Positions 44,410 through 56,849 of a DNA stretch of 64,000 bases are shown piece after piece; position 1 is the first letter of the stretch; every line of letters begins with the position of its first letter. This DNA comes from Fragum whitleyi (Eukaryota > Mollusca > Bivalvia > Cardiida > Cardiidae): NCBI GenBank assembly GCA_948146395.1, contig OX411554.1:41863869-41927868 (forward strand), read 5' to 3'. A program made the translations under genes and the position numbers. The notes beneath the pieces were generated by a model, which was given only the letters and a program-made list of their open reading frames with translations, did no database searches and had not been told where the DNA came from.

Positions 44410-45446
44410 ATCTAAAAGCTTTGGGCATGCAGGGAAACTTAGAATTGAACATTCTGTCACCCATGCTTTGAAGCCTTTAACCCTTTGCTGTTTAATCCCT
44501 GCTTTTTACGTGCCTGTGATTTTATGATTGAGAAAACATTGTGAAAAAAGATGAAATTGCTTCTGACAAGCAATTTCTTCTTTATCCACACTATTTTCTA
44601 CCCTGCTGAATGGTTATTTTTCAAATTAAATCCACTTTTAATTTTCGTCTGCAAACCCTTTGAATTTGGACAGGCCCAAAATTTTGTAAAACAGGAAAGG
44701 GTTAACAGTGCTGTTTGTAATTAAATTACCTCAAACATAATTCAATCATCAATGATGTGCATTGACTGACTTTGATCCAAAAGCTTAGGTCTATTGAGTT
44801 GTCAAAACTCGGGATGAAGCAATTTTTGTGCAGTCAATAGACCGAGATCTAAGATGTTGCTAAGCGATACAAAAACTGGAATAGATCTATCACAAACAGT
44901 TTTAAACTACTAAATACGGTGATATTTTTTCTGTTTTGCAATGTCGCAAAACACTTTTCTGCTGTTAGATCTATTTATGAACGATGCATCAACGTCAAAA
45001 CATTTCAGGCGAATGCTAATAAATGAGGTCAAAAGTAGGTCAAACTCGAAGCAAGCTCGAAAACTGCCTTGAAATAAGTCATAAAAGCTCGAAAACTGCC
45101 TTGAAATAAGTCATAATGACGTAGCAATCAAGTTAGGTTATCTTCCTTTAAAATGTACACACCTTTACGTGGGATTCAGGGCGGATGTAGTTTGGAATTA
45201 TGTACTTTCACAATATAAAAAATTTGCTGACAAAATTTATTGAAAGGACAAATTTTGAAATTGCTTTAGTTTTCATTATTGAAAATTAAAATTGCCATAT
45301 TTCTGCAGCAAAGCACGTCGAATTCCAGGGGGTTCCGACCCCCCCTCCCGACCTCCCCTCTTGATCCGCCCATGATATGACATGTTCTCCGTCGCGGGAG
45401 AGAAATATTTCCTATGTATTATTTTATATTATACGGGTGTTATTAC

Positions 45447-46184
45447 TAGGGATGGGGACGAGTATTCGATTAATCGAGTACTCGATCGAACGTCCGATTA
45501 TCGATCACCAATTTCACTAATCGATTAATCGGTAAAAAAAAAAAAAAATGAAAAAAAATCCAAATTCGTTTCCAATCTCATTTTTTTTTTCATATTGTCT
45601 CAAAACATCGATCTTTCAAATGAAATGCTGTTCAGAAGATAATGTATGCAACACCTGGGCGCCTGTCGATTGTCTTATCCATCGATATTTTCCGAATTTG
45701 CAATCAAGTGCCAACTGTCATTGTTCTTGCCGTCAAACGATACACGTCTTTTTGTAACTTTTCGCACCTTCCACTTTTGGCACTCTAATCAGGAACGGTG
45801 CGATTTACTTGGATCTTAGGATCAACGGAATGTTGCAGCGTCGTTTCAAAAGCTTGTCACGCAACCTCATCGATGTTGTAGTTACATGGTCTTTTTCAAC
45901 CGAAATTTATATATAAAACCGAAGAATATCGCCTGGAAATATTACCGAGAAATGACACTCTCTTAGCATGCACTTTGCGATTTTCCGTTGCTTAAAATAA
46001 ATTAGCAAGCATATGTCCTGTCAACTGCCCCTTCAACCGAAAATATGCAGCAAATACCGTATATCTTTACGTTTGAAGACACAGAATAAATGAATGTCCT
46101 CAATTCTATCCGAGTACTCGAGTACTCGATCAGAAAGGTGAACGAGTAAACGATTAGTAAAATTAGTACTCGTTACCATTCCTA
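45447..46184. mobile_element. hAT-type non-autonomous element with perfect 8-bp target duplication
   Basis: The 738-bp element begins TAGGGATGGGGACGAGTA and ends with the inverted form (TACTCGTTACCATTCCTA). Both sides carry GTTATTAC (45439-45446 and 46185-46192), the 8-bp duplication typical of hAT insertions. Subterminal TCGATTAATCGAGTACTCGAT-type palindromic words occur at both ends. No transposase frame is visible. It interrupts an older repeat whose uninterrupted copies are at 6740-7035 and 24555-24860. Confidence 0.85.
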
Positions 46185-46192
46185 GTTATTAC

Positions 46193-46330
46193 ACTAGTAG
46201 AATAACGATGCAAATGATCCAAGAGCGTAAAGCAGCGCAAATTTTTGCCATGAAAATGACGTGATTCTGGATGCCATATTATACACATTTCGCAAAAAAA
46301 AGTTCAATCAAAGAAACAAGAACTTTATAG
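46193..46330 (-). repeat. interspersed repeat family D copy 3, split by the hAT element
   Basis: In reverse, GACGTCATTTTCATGGC, CTGCTTTACGCTCTTGGATC and TTTGCATCGTTATTCTACTAG match copy 1. The remaining part continues on the other side of the hAT insertion, before 45438. Confidence 0.62.
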
Positions 46331-46469
46331 ATTTTTCACAAAAAATCTGGTCATAAAAAATCTTTCAAAACCAGTCGGAGTCGTTCAATAACGCCTTGAA
46401 ATAGATCTTGTTCAAAATATTCTCTAAATTCATGCAAATAGTTCAAACCATTCTATTATTATACTGTCC

Positions 46470-46720
46470 ACTCGATTAGCTCAGTCGGTAGAGCACCTGA
46501 CTTAAAGTTCGACATCGTGGGTTCGTTTCCCACACTAACGAACTAAATCTCTTTCGGATGAGCCGTTAAACCGATGCCCCGTTTGACGGTGCTTCATACC
46601 GAGCAAGCTAAAGGACCATGATAGATCTCAGCAGCAGTTTCGTCATGCAACTTTGCACTGTCTTGTCCTCCTTATCAACTAAAATATGGATATATGCTAC
46701 AAAAGCGACGATTAAAAAAA
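46470..46720 (+). mobile_element. SINE-C: tRNA-Lys-like head and CTTTCGGATGAG body
   Basis: The head CTCGATTAGCTCAGTCGGTAGAGC is an intact A box. The B box is GGTTCGTTTCC, with one change from consensus. The body has CTCTTTCGGATGAGCCGTTAAAC, AAGCTAAAGGACC and CAGTTTCGTCATGCAACTTTGCACTGTC. A second, headless copy lies at 13187-13345. Confidence 0.78.
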
Positions 46721-46990
46721 ACACACGAAAATTCACACGCGTGATTTTACTGACTATCGTGAATTCGGAAGAATGGAATCATTCGGCAGATTCATACATG
46801 TCATTCCAATCGGGAACCCTCGGCGATTCTACAGAATAGACGTAAATTCGGAACATCACTCGGTCATTTCCGTAAACTGCAAAAGACATCGGATGTATGT
46901 AAGGCGGATGGGTATGTAACAAAATTGTGCATTTTGTTAGGCGGAAACAGTGTAAGAAAAACTAGCACTGTATATTTATATCTTTTACAG

Positions 46991-47068
46991 TAAATAACGG
47001 CTGAAAAATCTCGATTTTGAGAATGACGAATCATTTTAAAAAATTGAGATTTTTTCAGCCGTTATTTA
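46991..47068. mobile_element. 78-bp hairpin, TAAATAACGGCTGAAAAATCTC arms
   Basis: TAAATAACGGCTGAAAAATC and the inverse GATTTTTTCAGCCGTTATTTA flank a short spacer. Single copy in this window. Confidence 0.7.
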
Positions 47069-47363
47069 AGAATCTTAAGATATTTATATAAGAATATGAT
47101 GGTTTGACGTCAGTGACTTAACGAGTAGCGTTGGCGACGTAGAATGTTTTCACTCACAGTTTCAGGGCTAACGCCATTTTAACTAACGTCATCGAGTTTT
47201 TCCAAGGTTTTCCCGTAATTTTTAGAAATAGTCCGTCTATGTACATCCGAGGTTAATCGTGAGATTGGCCGAGTGGTGTTCCGAATGAATAGAAGTCGTA
47301 CTTTCCAGTTTACGAAAAAACTGAGAGATATTCCGAATAAAATCCTTCTTTACAAAGATACGT

Positions 47364-47639
47364 AGATTTATCTTATAACTATACAAATACCTTTTTAATA
47401 TTTTTTTAAGATATCACATGAATATTTATAGAACAATACTACAATACGGTTATTTTTAGAAACTTACATCATCGACGAAAACAAGGTAAATAAAGTTAAA
47501 AGATTAATAAAATAAGTACTCTGTGTATTGTATGAAAAAACTATTTTACGAGCCTCGACAATTATCGATTCCCCCAACCTCCCTTATATATATTTTTTAT
47601 ACGAAGCACTTAGTAGGCTACGTAGTATATTTTTATATG
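47364..47639 (-). mobile_element. foldback element family C copy 4, reverse orientation
   Basis: TTTATCTTATAACTATAC at the left and CATCGACGAAAACAAGG in the middle are the reverse of the family core. ACGAGCCTCGACAATTATCG is the remains of the turn. Confidence 0.7.
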
Positions 47640-49655
47640 GTACTAAAAGAGGGTATTAAAAATGCTAATTTCGCCCAGTTCCGCGATGATCTAATTGTTA
47701 ATATCAAAAAGTCAAGATTAGGGAAAATATTTGTTAAACAGGCCTTAAAATAAGTTACCTAACAAAAGCCTTTTAATTGATTCCTTCACTGGCCCAAACA
47801 AAACAAAACCGAAGATAACAAAACATTGAATCACCAGGGTCGATCGCATCGGGAAATTCAATGCTTTATATCATCCTCGGGTCAACGAAACACCGAAGAT
47901 AAGCTTTATTCATGCTCTATTTACGACGTTCAGTTTGCCAAATGAAAATAGAATTGTTATTCTTAAATTACAAACGCAGTTAGAAGGCTTTTAGTAATTT
48001 TCGTGCTCAAAATTGTTGTTTTTTGTCGATTCAAAATTGATATCACCTGAATGAAACTAAATCAAAAGATATGAAAAGATTATTTTTGATGGAGGTATGA
48101 AACCCAAGACCTTCCATTCTCATGTATGAATCCACTTCGCGTATTCCAACGATATCTAAGACCACCAAATGCAAGCGCCAATGCTCGACTGCTGGTGCCT
48201 GATAACGCAAAAAATCTAAGTAAAAAAAGGGGATAACTTTTACCACAATTCTTACCTCTTAAGATATCTCCCTTGGCGCAAATGCTTGCCTGCCGGTGTG
48301 TGATAATGTAAAAAATCTAAGCCGAAAAAGGTGATTAACTTTTACAAAAACTTTTACTTCTACAGTTAACTTCATTAAAAGTCTTGGTGACCCTTCTATT
48401 AGTGTGGGCATTAATGCCAAGTTTCAAGTTGATATCTTCAATAACAACAAAGATATGACCCATGTTAAAGTATGTTTCGCCAACGCCAGTGGTACTTAGG
48501 TGATGATAAATGAAACAATGACTTCATTTATGCAAGGGTTACACTTCTGAAAACTAAACCAGTCTCGTCATTTTATTGCACAAAAGAGTGAAAAACGCCC
48601 TGGATACCCTATAATCACACGTTTTCAAGTCGGAGAAACTGACAAACTGTGGAGGATGGATGATACATGTACTACGGTTGGGAATTATGGTCAAGTTTAA
48701 TGTTTAATATCTTAGTAATCTGCATGTATATGTGCCAAACTAACATTGTACAAACATGTGCGTATTACAAACTTATATCTTCTGTAGATAAAGTTCGTTG
48801 ATTAATGATTAATTGTAGCTAATATGTTAGCGGATATAGTAGGGTAGGGTTGAGAAAAATACCCCCATTTTTTCTGTTATAATACAAATTGGGAACGAGC
48901 TTGAATATTTTCTAATTCTGCTGAATACTTTCGCTCTTATTTTTGTCGTTAATTATGCAGTCAGGAAAAGCCTGACTTGCATATAGTGATCGTCGGTAAT
49001 CGTGATCGTCGGAACCTCACAACACAATAAATATGTGTCGCTGTGCGTGAAAAAGTAAATCCGGTCATGAAATTGAGCAAGCCAAGATAATGCCGAGGAA
49101 CCGAATCACTGTTCGAGCTTCACTAATATTCTTGCCATCAGATGAATCCAGGTTAGGAGATTGGTAAAACCATACTCTGTCATACTGATTTATAATTCAT
49201 GATACCGAGATTAACCAAATTAAATTTCCTTTTATCGCTATAATTCATATGCGATTCGTGCATTAATAAAAGGAGCATTACGTTTTTTTTTAATCATTTA
49301 ATTACTTTTTCACAGAAACAAGCGGGTAGACAAAAAAAAAAAAAAAGACATGGCCGTTCTATTAAAGTTGACGCATCTGGACAGCCGATTTCAACACGTT
49401 TGATTTGCATATGGTATCAGAATTTTTCAATGTATAGTTTGTTAATCTGATAAATATTTTGTATAGGACATTCATATGCTTTACACCATGGTGCAGAGTT
49501 TAATGTTCAGCGTGAAACCAGGAATATCCAGAATCAATGATAGCTGGCTAAAGGCCTATGATATCTTTGTATTTTCGATTAAGGCTAAAATTTCTTAAGT
49601 TTCTCCATTACGATCTCTGAAAATTTCATCTATTTATTTGCTGTAGTTTTGATGT
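47640..49655. other. no gene seen; a two-unit diverged repeat at 48170-48350
   Basis: ATGCTCGACTGCTGGTGCCTGATAA and ATGCTTGCCTGCCGGTGTGTGATAA lie about 100 bp apart, each followed by AAAAATCTAAG. Otherwise AT-rich unique DNA. Confidence 0.5.
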
Positions 49656-49671
49656 TTAGATGACCTACAGA

Positions 49672-49956
49672 TTTGATTTGAATTGGGGTTTTACGTCGCT
49701 TTCAACAATCTCTCAGTTATATCGCGACGACTGGAGCACCTAACGATGGATTCCTGGTATTTCTCACACCAGTACTACCACCACATCCCTTTCCTAGCCT
49801 CCAGTTGCTATTCCACATAGGTTTACGATTATCTACCCATTGGTGGAAGACAAATGTCGGAAAGGATAAGTGCCGCGGTCGGGGATCGAACCCGTGCGAA
49901 TATAGACCCCTGGATTAGAAGTCCGGCGCGCTACGAAATGCGCTATTGCCGCGGCC
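49672..49956 (-). mobile_element. SINE-A copy, complete, with 15-bp target-site duplication
   Basis: Reference copy for the family: about 285 bp, minus strand. The tRNA-like head (49850-49956) has a B box GGGTTCGATCCCC. The body has GGTAGATAATCGTAAACC, CAACTGGAGGCTAGGAAAGG and GTCGTCGCGATATAACTGAG. The 3' end is GTAAAACCCCAATTC. The same 15 bp (TAGATGACCTACAGA) flank both ends (49657-49671, 49957-49971), showing LINE-mediated insertion. Confidence 0.92.
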
Positions 49957-50237
49957 TAGATGACCTACAGACAGAAAAGCCTTCATACTGTCCTGCGTAA
50001 AATTCAAGATTTATGTAAAGGGGTTCAAATACAAAAATAATGTTTTTTTTTTGTTCATATAAACAGAGCTCGCGTTCGCTTTCGCATTGGTTCGTTAATT
50101 GGAAAAAATACTGCGTAACTCTCAACCCTCCTTTTAAAAATACGCACAACCTTAGGGTCCCTATTTTTAGTCTGACACCACGGCTTTTAGCTTTCTTACC
50201 TTAATAAACAAGTATCTGGTGTTGTATGCAACACATA

Positions 50238-51200
50238 AAGTCCCCTACCGGCTTCGTTTGTCTCAATGTTTTCCCACGCCAATTCTATCAGGGATGTCAA
50301 AACCAGGTCTTGTTTTGGAAAGGGTTAAACAAGACTTACATGAGTTGTTGTCTCTGCTGTGCCCACTATACAATTCATGCAAGCAATAGACAGATGCAAG
50401 AAATAGTATCAATAACAGTCACCTTGTCTGATCCAAGATGTTTTTCTTCAGTCTTGTTGGTAAGAAATGAGAACTTTCACTGGAGGTGATTAAAACTGCT
50501 GCATCACTACCCTGACTAACATGGCTTATAATTTTTTTTACATTTTAAAACAGGTTTCATCAAGTTAGCTTGCTTAGTTATTAAGTTATTGCAGGATCCA
50601 TTTTTTGCCATATTTTCACTATTTTCGTTACCATAGCAACCGCACTTTTTGTCAAAGAACAAAGATAAAATGATGTGCATAATCTACACATTGCCATCTA
50701 TTCATATACCAAGTCTCGTCTAATTAGCTTGCTTACTTAGTAACTTATCGCAGGATCCAATATTTTTTGCCATATTTTCACTATTTCCGTAACCATAGCA
50801 ACAACAATTTTAGTCTAAAAACAAAAATAAAATGATGTGCATAATCTACACATTGCCATATAGTCATATACCAAGTCTCATCAAACTAGCTTGCTTAGTT
50901 ATTATCTTATCGCAGGATCCCATTTTTGGCCATATTTTCACTATTTCTGTAACCATAGCAACCTCAATTGTCGAAAAACAAAAATAAAATAATGTGCATA
51001 ATCTACACATTGCCATCTAGTCATATACCAACTTTCATCAAAAACGCTTGCTTAGTTATTAACTTATCGCGGGATCCAGATTTGAGCGGACAGACGGACG
51101 GACAGACGGACGGACGGACGGACAGACGGACGGACGGACGGACAGACAGAGGGAGGGTGAACCTATAGTCCCCTCCGGTGTTAACACCGGTAGGGGACTA
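50238..51200. mobile_element. repeat element with AGTCCCCTACCGG ends, internal 160-bp tandem units and a GACG tail
   Basis: AGTCCCCTACCGG at the left end is matched by inverted CCGGTAGGGGACT at the right. From about 50550, units of 157-162 bp repeat (GCAGGATCC marker at 50591, 50750, 50912, 51069), each with CCATAGCAACxxCAATTTT and TGTGCATAATCTACACATTGCC. They end in a GACGGACG microsatellite (51090-51150). The final CTCCGGTGTTAACACCGGTAG is a hairpin. Confidence 0.7.
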
Positions 51201-52589
51201 AAAATTGCACACTTTTCCGGTGCTGTGGTCGGTTCAATTATGTTATTTGACCTCATTAACGCTTAATCTTCATTCACTGTCTTAATTCAAAGTAAAAAAA
51301 GAGAAGCTGATTTTCCTGCATCTTTTGGGCTATCTAGGCTAAATTAGAGGTGCAGTCTTTTCCCACCTATTAAGAGGACAATAAGTTTGAGTACAACCCC
51401 CATCCGTTATCCGTCCTTTCCAAAAGGAAGTCACACATAGAGAAGGTCAAATCAAGCGTCTAACCTAAGAAGAGGTGCAAGGCTAGTTTGAAATAACAAA
51501 AATGAGAAAACAGGTTTCTATTTACACTAAAGCAAACGTTTCAATATAGCGCTTCTAAATGATCTACTCCTTCATTTGTTTTTACCATCTAGGGAGAAAA
51601 GATGGCGGTCACTTTTTTGTGTTATGATCAGACTGTCATTCCATAATACTTCTCTTAAGAAATACGCAGTTTGAATGTTTTGAACAGTTTCTCATAAATT
51701 AAATGAGTGATTAATAATCTGAACTGTAAACTTTCTTTCTATTATTGAATACAATTTTGAATTATGTCACAATTCTTTAATCTAGGCATATTTATAAGAA
51801 TTTTTTCACAGTAAAGTTTAAAAATGTCTTGTAGTCTTCTAGATAAAGAGACTTATAAGTGAAAAGCGAACGATGACTGTCAGAATTTCAAAGTTTAAAA
51901 TTACCAAACCAACATCCATTAAAAAATAAGGTCTTATACTTCAGAGTTATATTTGTTTACATCTCTCGAAAAGTGCTTTATAAATTGTTTCAAATTTGAC
52001 AGACCCGTATTTTCAGTATATACCTCGAACGTGATATTGAATCTCGCATCCGTTGTATTTTTCAACTTTGTCACATATATACAAATCGAAATGACGAATA
52101 TCCAACAGGATTGATTTACATGTATAACATAGGTTGTAACACTTAGAATTTCCATATAATCTTTAGCAATTGAATCACTCGGTTCAATCTCTTTTAGGAA
52201 GAGTAGCATTATGTCACGGTCGTTTTGACTGGCTCATCAAGATATGTTAAATATTACAATAAATATTTATAGAAACGACGTTACAAGCATGTTGTCCCTG
52301 GGTACTGAATGGAAAGTAGCAAAATGCTTTACGCCTGGGTTCCGAGAATGCTCCACTAGGGCATTTTGTAAGGCGACACTGTTAACACTGATTCACGGAG
52401 GACTCTGGTGCACGCTGTACTACATGAATTTGGTTGGATCGAGTTGGTTCACTTGATGCATGTGCTGTCTGTTGTGGTTCAATACTCATTTCAACAGGAG
52501 CTATGATGGATTTTGGCATTTTATTGTTAGCTTTATGGGTTCGGGTTGGCTGGAATAGTTAATTATTTATGCTTACACCATGAGAACAC

Positions 52590-53625
52590 TGGGTAGGTCG
52601 TAAGCCATAAGGCACATCTATGCTGACTTCATGAATACTTTAGCAAATATCTCAGCCATTTCATATGCTGAAATTCTATTCCCGGTATTAGGAACCATCC
52701 AATTTTCCGCCCGAGGATATATTTTTCCGATATTATTGATTCGAAATATGATCGGTCTTACGTTTGTAATTTGTGAGTACTGTGAGATGAAAGAGTAATT
52801 AGATAAAGTCCTTGCTCTCTGGCATAAATGATTGCTTGCAATGATTTGTGACTATGGTGTCTGACTGTCATGGATGATTACTGAGGTGCATTCGGTATGC
52901 GGTTGTTGAACTGAACAAAGTTTTCAACCCATTAAGGAAGAGGTCGGAGTCTGTCCATCCTTTTCGGGATACAGAATCCAACTGACTGTTGATGTGCATA
53001 TATGTAATATGTACATCATTCTCTTTCTTTGGAATATGAACATTGGCTGTAAGTGTACGCCGGCGGAGCTCATAGCGCATTTGCCAGTGACCATAATACA
53101 ACATTCTACAATAGCTATCTTTCCGCATTGACGATATTCTTGAGTATCAATGACCTCACAGACTTCTGCACGTTTGTGGTCCCGGTCTCATCTATGTTCC
53201 AGATAATACCTGGACGAAAAGATGTAACTGCGTTAAGAATTCCTTTGTTCGCAGTAAAGAGCTCTTGAACCATTCACCGGTTGAACCCTACTGCTCTTGC
53301 GACAATCGTTCCTTCAGGCTGCCGAAGTCTTAAGTCTTGATGCCGAGCTAAGAATGCTCGTAACCAGTCCTTTCCCATAATCCGTGTTTCTTTCTTTTAT
53401 GGAGAATCGATGTTTGATATCTGTGCCAAATCGAACGCTAACTTCCTGACACCGCTCATTGTTTGACAATGCAGTCTCTTTTCCATTGGATATGATTGTC
53501 TTTTAAAGGAACTTTTTAGAGGGATGCCAAATTCCTTACTTGCTGTCTCAGAGGCATACCTCCTACAGCTGCCGACGCATCATTCAACCTCTCGTATGAC
53601 TTCTTTTTGTCTTTCTTTTGTACAT
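52590..53625 (-). pseudogene. pogo/Tigger-like transposase, decayed
   Basis: Read from 53625 down on the minus strand, with frame changes: a psq-type helix-turn-helix (ETASKEFGIPLKSS, 53560-53521); a CENP-B type DNA-binding part (MGKDWLRAFLARH..LRQPEGT..ARAVGFNR, 53380-53270); the DDE core start IIWNIDETGTT (about 53210-53170); MFIFQRKR and GWTDSDLF (about 53050-52940); then HSHKSLQAIIYAREQG and a final NWMVPNTGNRISAYEMAEIF (to about 52600). Several stops and frameshifts break it. The order and spacing fit a full-length pogo-family transposase of about 350-400 codons. No terminal repeats were identified with confidence. Confidence 0.82.
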
Positions 53626-53639
53626 CCGAACTATATCTG

Positions 53640-56095
53640 ACAGTAAACACAGAATTGCTGCATGTATAAGCTTTATATAATGTACTCATAAAGCAAAGTC
53701 CATCTTTTCATTATTTCATTTATTAATTTAATCGTTTATTTCTTCCTTCGTCCACCAATCCGTCCGTAAATTCATTCTTCCAACATTGTTGTAATAAGTC
53801 ATTTGTGTGCGTTCAAGGAAAATCACATTTTCCTTTGGGTAAAGCTTGGTTTAACAAATTCATATAGGTCTGCATTCAGTTACACGTGAAATACGAGTAA
53901 ACAAACGGTAATAAAACAGATGCGTAAAAAACAATATATAAATCTTTCTGCGTACTTACCGATTACAAAACTTGATCCTTTGATTCACATTGATTTACCA
54001 TTGTCCTCAGATTATATTGACGTCATCATTATGCCATATGTACTTGCATGACTCAGAAATCGACGGGGCGTGGGGATAACCACTACGGACATTTTGCATC
54101 ACCCTACCTAAAAATGTTTTGATCGTCTAACACATTTCGATTTTCTAAATCTGTTACTAAGGGACCAGTTATATTGTTGTTAACTAAAACAAGAAACTCC
54201 CTCAAAAATGAGGCATCGTCGAAGTAAAATAACAGCAGAAACGATTATTACTTAATTATTTACATCAGTGTTGCAAGCTGTACGCCAAAACACAGTTGCG
54301 TATACGTCGTGATGTCGAAATTGGGAGAGCAAGAGCTAGAGAGATACAAAAAATTATAATACGAAAATAAGAAAAAAAGAGTTCTCTACTGGAGAACCAC
54401 AGACCCTGTATGTAGAAGGGTTTACAACAAGCTGTGATGACGTAGAGTCCTTTACGAAAAGCTGACTATCTCCATCAGCTTATCAGTGGACAATGTAATC
54501 GATTCTTGGTTATCCCGCTCACACCCTCCCTCTGTCATGTTACCTTGGGCCTCCGATGAAGTATTTGGTGTCTTCATGCTTACGCTAAATTTTAGCAAGG
54601 TACGCTCCTGTTTAAGCATTTCCCTCTTTCCAATAAGGTTTCCTATTAGTATAGAATTAATCTATAAGTGCATTACTTAAGTTTTTGGGTGCGAGCAGAC
54701 ATGTCCACCCGGAAAGTATCTGTTCTATCTAAAATACCCACACTGAAAAGCGTCATAATTGTTTCACACATTTAGATGATCTGCTGGTTTATGATTGAAT
54801 CCATGACGTCATTGGCCAACGTTTACGACGTCAAATAATATTTGTTGTGATTTGCATGATGGAAACCAGGATTGTTAACGTTTTCTGTGCCGTTTACAGA
54901 GATTTAATTGGTAAAGATGTGTATCATAATCTTTATCATTCTGAGACCCAACGATAATTTTGTGGCAAGAACATGACAAATGTTTCGGTTGGTCCGCATC
55001 GGACTCTTTGAAAGAAAATCTCATTAGACTGTCTACGTCTCTTACTAAAGGAGATTTCTTGATTAGTTTCACTGCTTTATCAATGTGGAGTCCCGTTTAC
55101 CATACCATACGGCTTATATCGATTTGAAGAAAATACATGCGTATGTAAACATAATCAATTATGCCAATTCAATTATTTTAAAACATATTTAAACTCCATG
55201 TACACGTACCACTCTAGAAACTGCACACACTGTTAAGTAATGAGGTTTTTTTGGGGAAGAAGTGAAGTGCATAAGAACTACAACTCTTGCTTGCATGATT
55301 TTGGAATTATTGGTTTTTTTTTCATTATCTTTCATCGTAAATTGCTTATCTTATTGCATTTTGAGTCATATTTTGAATTTCATCAATAAAAACTAGTTTC
55401 TAAAAAAAGAACTACATTTCACATTCCCAGGAAGCATTAATGGTCAATGTATCGATCTAATTAAATGGTTTTGTTACCAGAATTGTTATTACCCTCTACC
55501 GGTTTCTCACATTGGATTTTCATGAGGAATTGAATGAGGATATTGCTTTGCATATAACTCATTCCTTCATCAGGCTTTATTCACGGTCACATCAAATCCA
55601 AAGTGAAATTATTTTCAATATAACACGATCACAATTCAGATATCTACTTTATCACCCTTTTCTGGGTGTTAAGTAGTTAAATAACATTTTCATTTTTTCA
55701 AATGAGTGATTATATTGAAGTTTGGAGTATTTCAGAAAAAACGAAGCCCGTCATTTAGCACGTGTGGTAAATCACGTCAAAGGCATCAATAATCCCGCTA
55801 AAAATGACGTATGACGTCGAAAATGGGCGGAACTCTCCGTGTACACAGTAAAACATATGACATACGAATTTTAATGCAAATTAAGCCTTATGTATAGTGT
55901 GAAATTATTGACATGACTTGACCTTTATGCAATGAATAAATTAATCGATGAATACATTTATCATCGCGGGTAGCCGCAAACTTTCCAAAACATCGTAAAT
56001 CCGTGTAGAGTATGAAGTTTAAAAATGTTTGTATAATGTAATTCACACAATTTGACTGTGTGTTTGAGAGGTCTAGTCTGATGACTACAGGTGCA
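53640..56095. other. no gene seen
   Basis: AT-rich unique-looking DNA with several TGACGTCA-like words (around 54805 and 55785-55820). No supported coding region. Confidence 0.5.
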
Positions 56096-56099
56096 GGGA

Positions 56100-56369
56100 T
56101 AATGATGATAGATCTCAATGATCCACATCCGCTGGTACCAAAGTCAAGGTCATGTGACAAGGTCAAGGTCATCTGTCAAGGTCAAACTTTGAAAAAACTT
56201 AACCCGAAAACTTAACCTTGCCAATTTCTTCAAGCCTATTCAAGATACAAAGCTAATACTTGGCATGATGATAGATCTCAATGATCCGCATCCGCTGGTT
56301 CCAAAGTCAAGGTCATGTGACAAGGTCAAGGTCATCTGTCAAGGTCAAACTTTGAAAAAAATGCCGTTC

Positions 56370-56400
<31 letters not shown>
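56100..56400 (+). repeat. two-copy tandem repeat with AAGGTCA motifs and a GGGGGCATTTGTG tail
   Basis: GATGATAGATCTCAATGATCC occurs at 56104 and 56267 (163-bp period). Each copy continues with CAAGGTCATGTGACAAGGTC and CATCTGTCAAGGTCAAAC. The end has the hairpin GTGTTTCACAAACACA. Confidence 0.8.
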
Positions 56401-56405
<5 letters not shown>

Positions 56406-56568
56406 GTTTTTTTTTCTTTATTTTATTTTTTTATTTTTTCTGTTAGCCCCCATTTGACTAGTTATCTCGTGTTTGAATGTCAATAATTGTTTTGCACAGA
56501 CCGTTTCATTTATCGCATTCTCTCTCCTGAACTCAAATATGTAAAACACAAAACGCCGCTGTCAAATC

Positions 56569-56642
56569 GATGGCTCAGCGCAAAACTGTTGTAACTCCCT
56601 ATATGTTTATAGGGAGTTACAACTGTTTCGCGCTGAGCCATT
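56569..56642. mobile_element. 74-bp hairpin element, copy 3
   Basis: GATGGCTCAGCGCAAAACTG..CAACTGTTTCGCGCTGAGCCAT. The paired arms also include GTAACTCCCTATA. The arm changes relative to copy 2 (GGGAG for AGGCAG) occur on both sides, so pairing is kept. Confidence 0.85.
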
Positions 56643-56679
56643 GAAGAGGTCTCTAGGACAAATTTGGTTAAAAATCGAA

Positions 56680-56835
56680 GACCTATGTGGGATTAGAAAC
56701 TGGAGTTTCGGAAGTTGTCGTGGTACCATTCGTAAGAGGAATACCAGGCATCCCTAGTTAAGCGTTTCACCCCCACAATATGACCGAACAAATATAAAAA
56801 GAGGCGTTAAACCCATTCAAACATAAAAAAAACCC
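56680..56835 (+). mobile_element. SINE-A copy, degraded
   Basis: GACCTATGTGGGATTAGAAAC, AGGAATACCAGGCATCC and GAGGCGTTAAACCCATTCAAAC survive. The middle is diverged. Confidence 0.65.
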
Positions 56836-56849
56836 CACAAAACAACAAC

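Noticed and set aside
46470..46545. A functional tRNA-Lys gene
   Set aside because: The B box has a change, the acceptor stem does not close properly and a repeated SINE body follows.
53053..53268. A plus-strand frame of 71 codons
   Set aside because: It is antisense to the pogo-like transposase relic, whose conserved blocks explain the sequence.
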